The notes under the pieces were generated by a model that worked only from the letters and a program-made list of their open reading frames with translations, had not been told where the DNA came from and made no database searches. DNA of 6,406 nt, taken from contig JBKHHU010000190.1 in assembly GCA_046539045.1 (NCBI GenBank), positions 1 to 6,406 on the forward strand. The letters run 5' to 3'. Origin of the DNA: JBKHHU01 sp046539045 (GTDB lineage: Bacteria > Planctomycetota > Phycisphaerae > SM23-33). Positions 5,577-6,406 of the stretch are shown here, piece after piece. Made by a program: the position numbers and the translations under genes. The first letter of the stretch is position 1, and each line of letters begins with the position of its first letter.

Positions 5577-6406
5577 CAGAACAGACCTCCCTGTCGCATG
5601 ACCTTGACTATAGCAGGCGCGAACAAAGCAAGAATGACACTCATCACGATCAGGAGACTCGGCAGGAGGATCCGCACGCTGGCCACGGCCGCGAGATGCT
5701 CTGCCCGGACCGAACGCTGCAGACGCAGCAATGTGGCCTGTTCGTGCAGCACGTCGCCCAGCGGAGTACCGAGTTCCTCGGCCTGGATGACACTGGCAAC
5801 GATGCTGCGCAGGTTCTCCAGGGGCACGCGGTCGGCAAGGTTCTGCAGCGTCTCGCGACGCGTGTTACCCAGTTCCATCTCGGCCAGTACCGTCCGCAGT
5901 TCCACATTCAGCGGGTCTTCCTCGTCCGTCACTTCCTCGCGAACCACCGATCTCAGCGCCTCGGTGAAGGTCGCCCCGGCACCCATCGCCAGGGAGATCA
6001 AATCCAGAGCGTATGGAATCCGCCGAGAGATCAATCGGAGTCGCTGGTTCGCCCGCGACTGCAACTGCAGAATACTCAGTAAGGTCCCGACAACGAAGCC
6101 AGCCAGCCAGCCGACCGCGATCGAGCCGGCGGAGAAGAACGAGATCAGTTCCACCACCACTCCCAGCACGCAGCCGGTGAAGATCGACAATGCCAGATAT
6201 TCTTCGGCAGTGAAGTAGTTCGGGTTTCCCGCGGCGATGAGTTTGACCCGGAGCCATTCTTTGAGCTTCGGGAAATTCAGCCGGTGAGCAATCACCAGCA
6301 GGACCCAGAGCACCTGTTTCAGCACCGGTTTTTCAAAAATGGTTTCGCGGTCAGTATGGCCGGTGGCGATTGCAGCGCGTCTCTGCGGAGAGACCTGTAC
6401 CTGACC
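5576..6406 (-). CDS. tadC: TadC-like pilus assembly / type II secretion F-domain protein (5' end outside window)
   Basis: An inner-membrane platform protein of the GspF/TadC family, which works with TadB around the TadA ATPase to assemble Flp/Tad pili. The visible 276 residues stay open through the right edge: a GTG at 6325 could start a 249-residue protein, but 27 further codons upstream have no stop and the frame reads on, so the real start is probably outside. From the N-side there is a hydrophobic segment (VLWVLLVIAH), then KLIAAGNPNYFTAEEYLAL, the typical TadC 'aGnP..lsaeE' region. Two membrane helices follow, then the F domain (RRIPYALDLISLAMGAGATF onward, containing ELRTVLAEMELG and VIQAEELGTPLGDVL). 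Two closely spaced C-terminal hydrophobic segments (RILLPSLLIVMSVILALFAP) close the protein. The stop TGA overlaps the FHA start by one base. The choice between TadC and TadB is by this C-terminal layout and its last place in the visible order. Confidence 0.9.
   Translation of the reverse strand, partial: GQVQVSPQRRAAIATGHTDRETIFEKPVLKQVLWVLLVIAHRLNFPKLKEWLRVKLIAAGNPNYFTAEEYLALSIFTGCVLGVVVELISFFSAGSIAVGWLAGFVVGTLLSILQLQSRANQRLRLISRRIPYALDLISLAMGAGATFTEALRSVVREEVTDEEDPLNVELRTVLAEMELGNTRRETLQNLADRVPLENLRSIVASVIQAEELGTPLGDVLHEQATLLRLQRSVRAEHLAAVASVRILLPSLLIVMSVILALFAPAIVKVMRQGGLF
5585..5592 (-). promoter_or_regulatory. Ribosome binding site of the FHA gene
   Basis: On the minus strand AGGGAGGT lies eight bases before the ATG at 5576, inside the last codons of the TadC-like gene. 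It is the strongest Shine-Dalgarno sequence in the window. It fixes the FHA start and supports coupled expression of the two genes. Confidence 0.75.

Noticed and set aside
4617..6218. A 533-codon plus-strand open frame opposite the FHA and TadC-like genes.
   Set aside because: Its translation is rich in Arg, Ser, Cys and His with no recognisable domain, it spans two confidently identified minus-strand genes, and it has no ribosome binding site. Long antisense frames are expected at this GC content.

Overview
The window looks like chromosomal DNA from a GC-rich, Gram-negative-type bacterium. It is most likely a planctomycete (Phycisphaerae-like), although another PEP-CTERM-bearing phylum such as Verrucomicrobiota is possible. 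The assignment rests on four things: a PEP-CTERM-tailed secreted protein, a Tad-type pilus gene coupled to a membrane-bound FHA protein, a stub resembling the FAD-dependent oxidoreductases common in those phyla, and generally weak Shine-Dalgarno sequences. This is inference, because no phylogenetic marker in the window was compared with a database.

Layout from left to right. A minus-strand gene (1697 to 30) encodes a polytopic membrane protein that resembles GT-C/ArnT-type glycosyltransferases but seems to lack their catalytic acidic residues. Across a short divergent spacer lies a plus-strand gene for glutamyl-Q tRNA(Asp) synthetase (1817-2779). Its stop codon coincides with the left end of a TA-flanked, inverted-repeat element of about 160 bp that folds as one long hairpin. 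Thirteen bases after that element is a good sigma70-type promoter for the next gene, a secreted two-lobed aspartic protease (3026-4300) with two DTG active-site motifs and a C-terminal PEP-CTERM anchor. A 22-codon stub (4322-4390) that looks like the N-terminus of an FAD-dependent oxidoreductase follows, then a hairpin terminator (4393-4442) between convergent genes.

The right third is a minus-strand operon entering from beyond the right edge. A TadC-like inner-membrane platform protein (5' end outside the window) is coupled by a TGATG overlap to a single-pass membrane protein with a cytoplasmic FHA domain. Together they suggest the end of a Tad/Flp pilus or type II secretion-like locus in which an FHA phosphothreonine reader may regulate or scaffold assembly. 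The tRNA-modification gene, the protease and the membrane protein show no obvious functional connection to that operon.

No rRNA, tRNA, CRISPR array or complete transposase gene was seen. The most notable items are the inverted-repeat element sitting in a stop codon, the PEP-CTERM aspartic protease, and the oxidoreductase stub.
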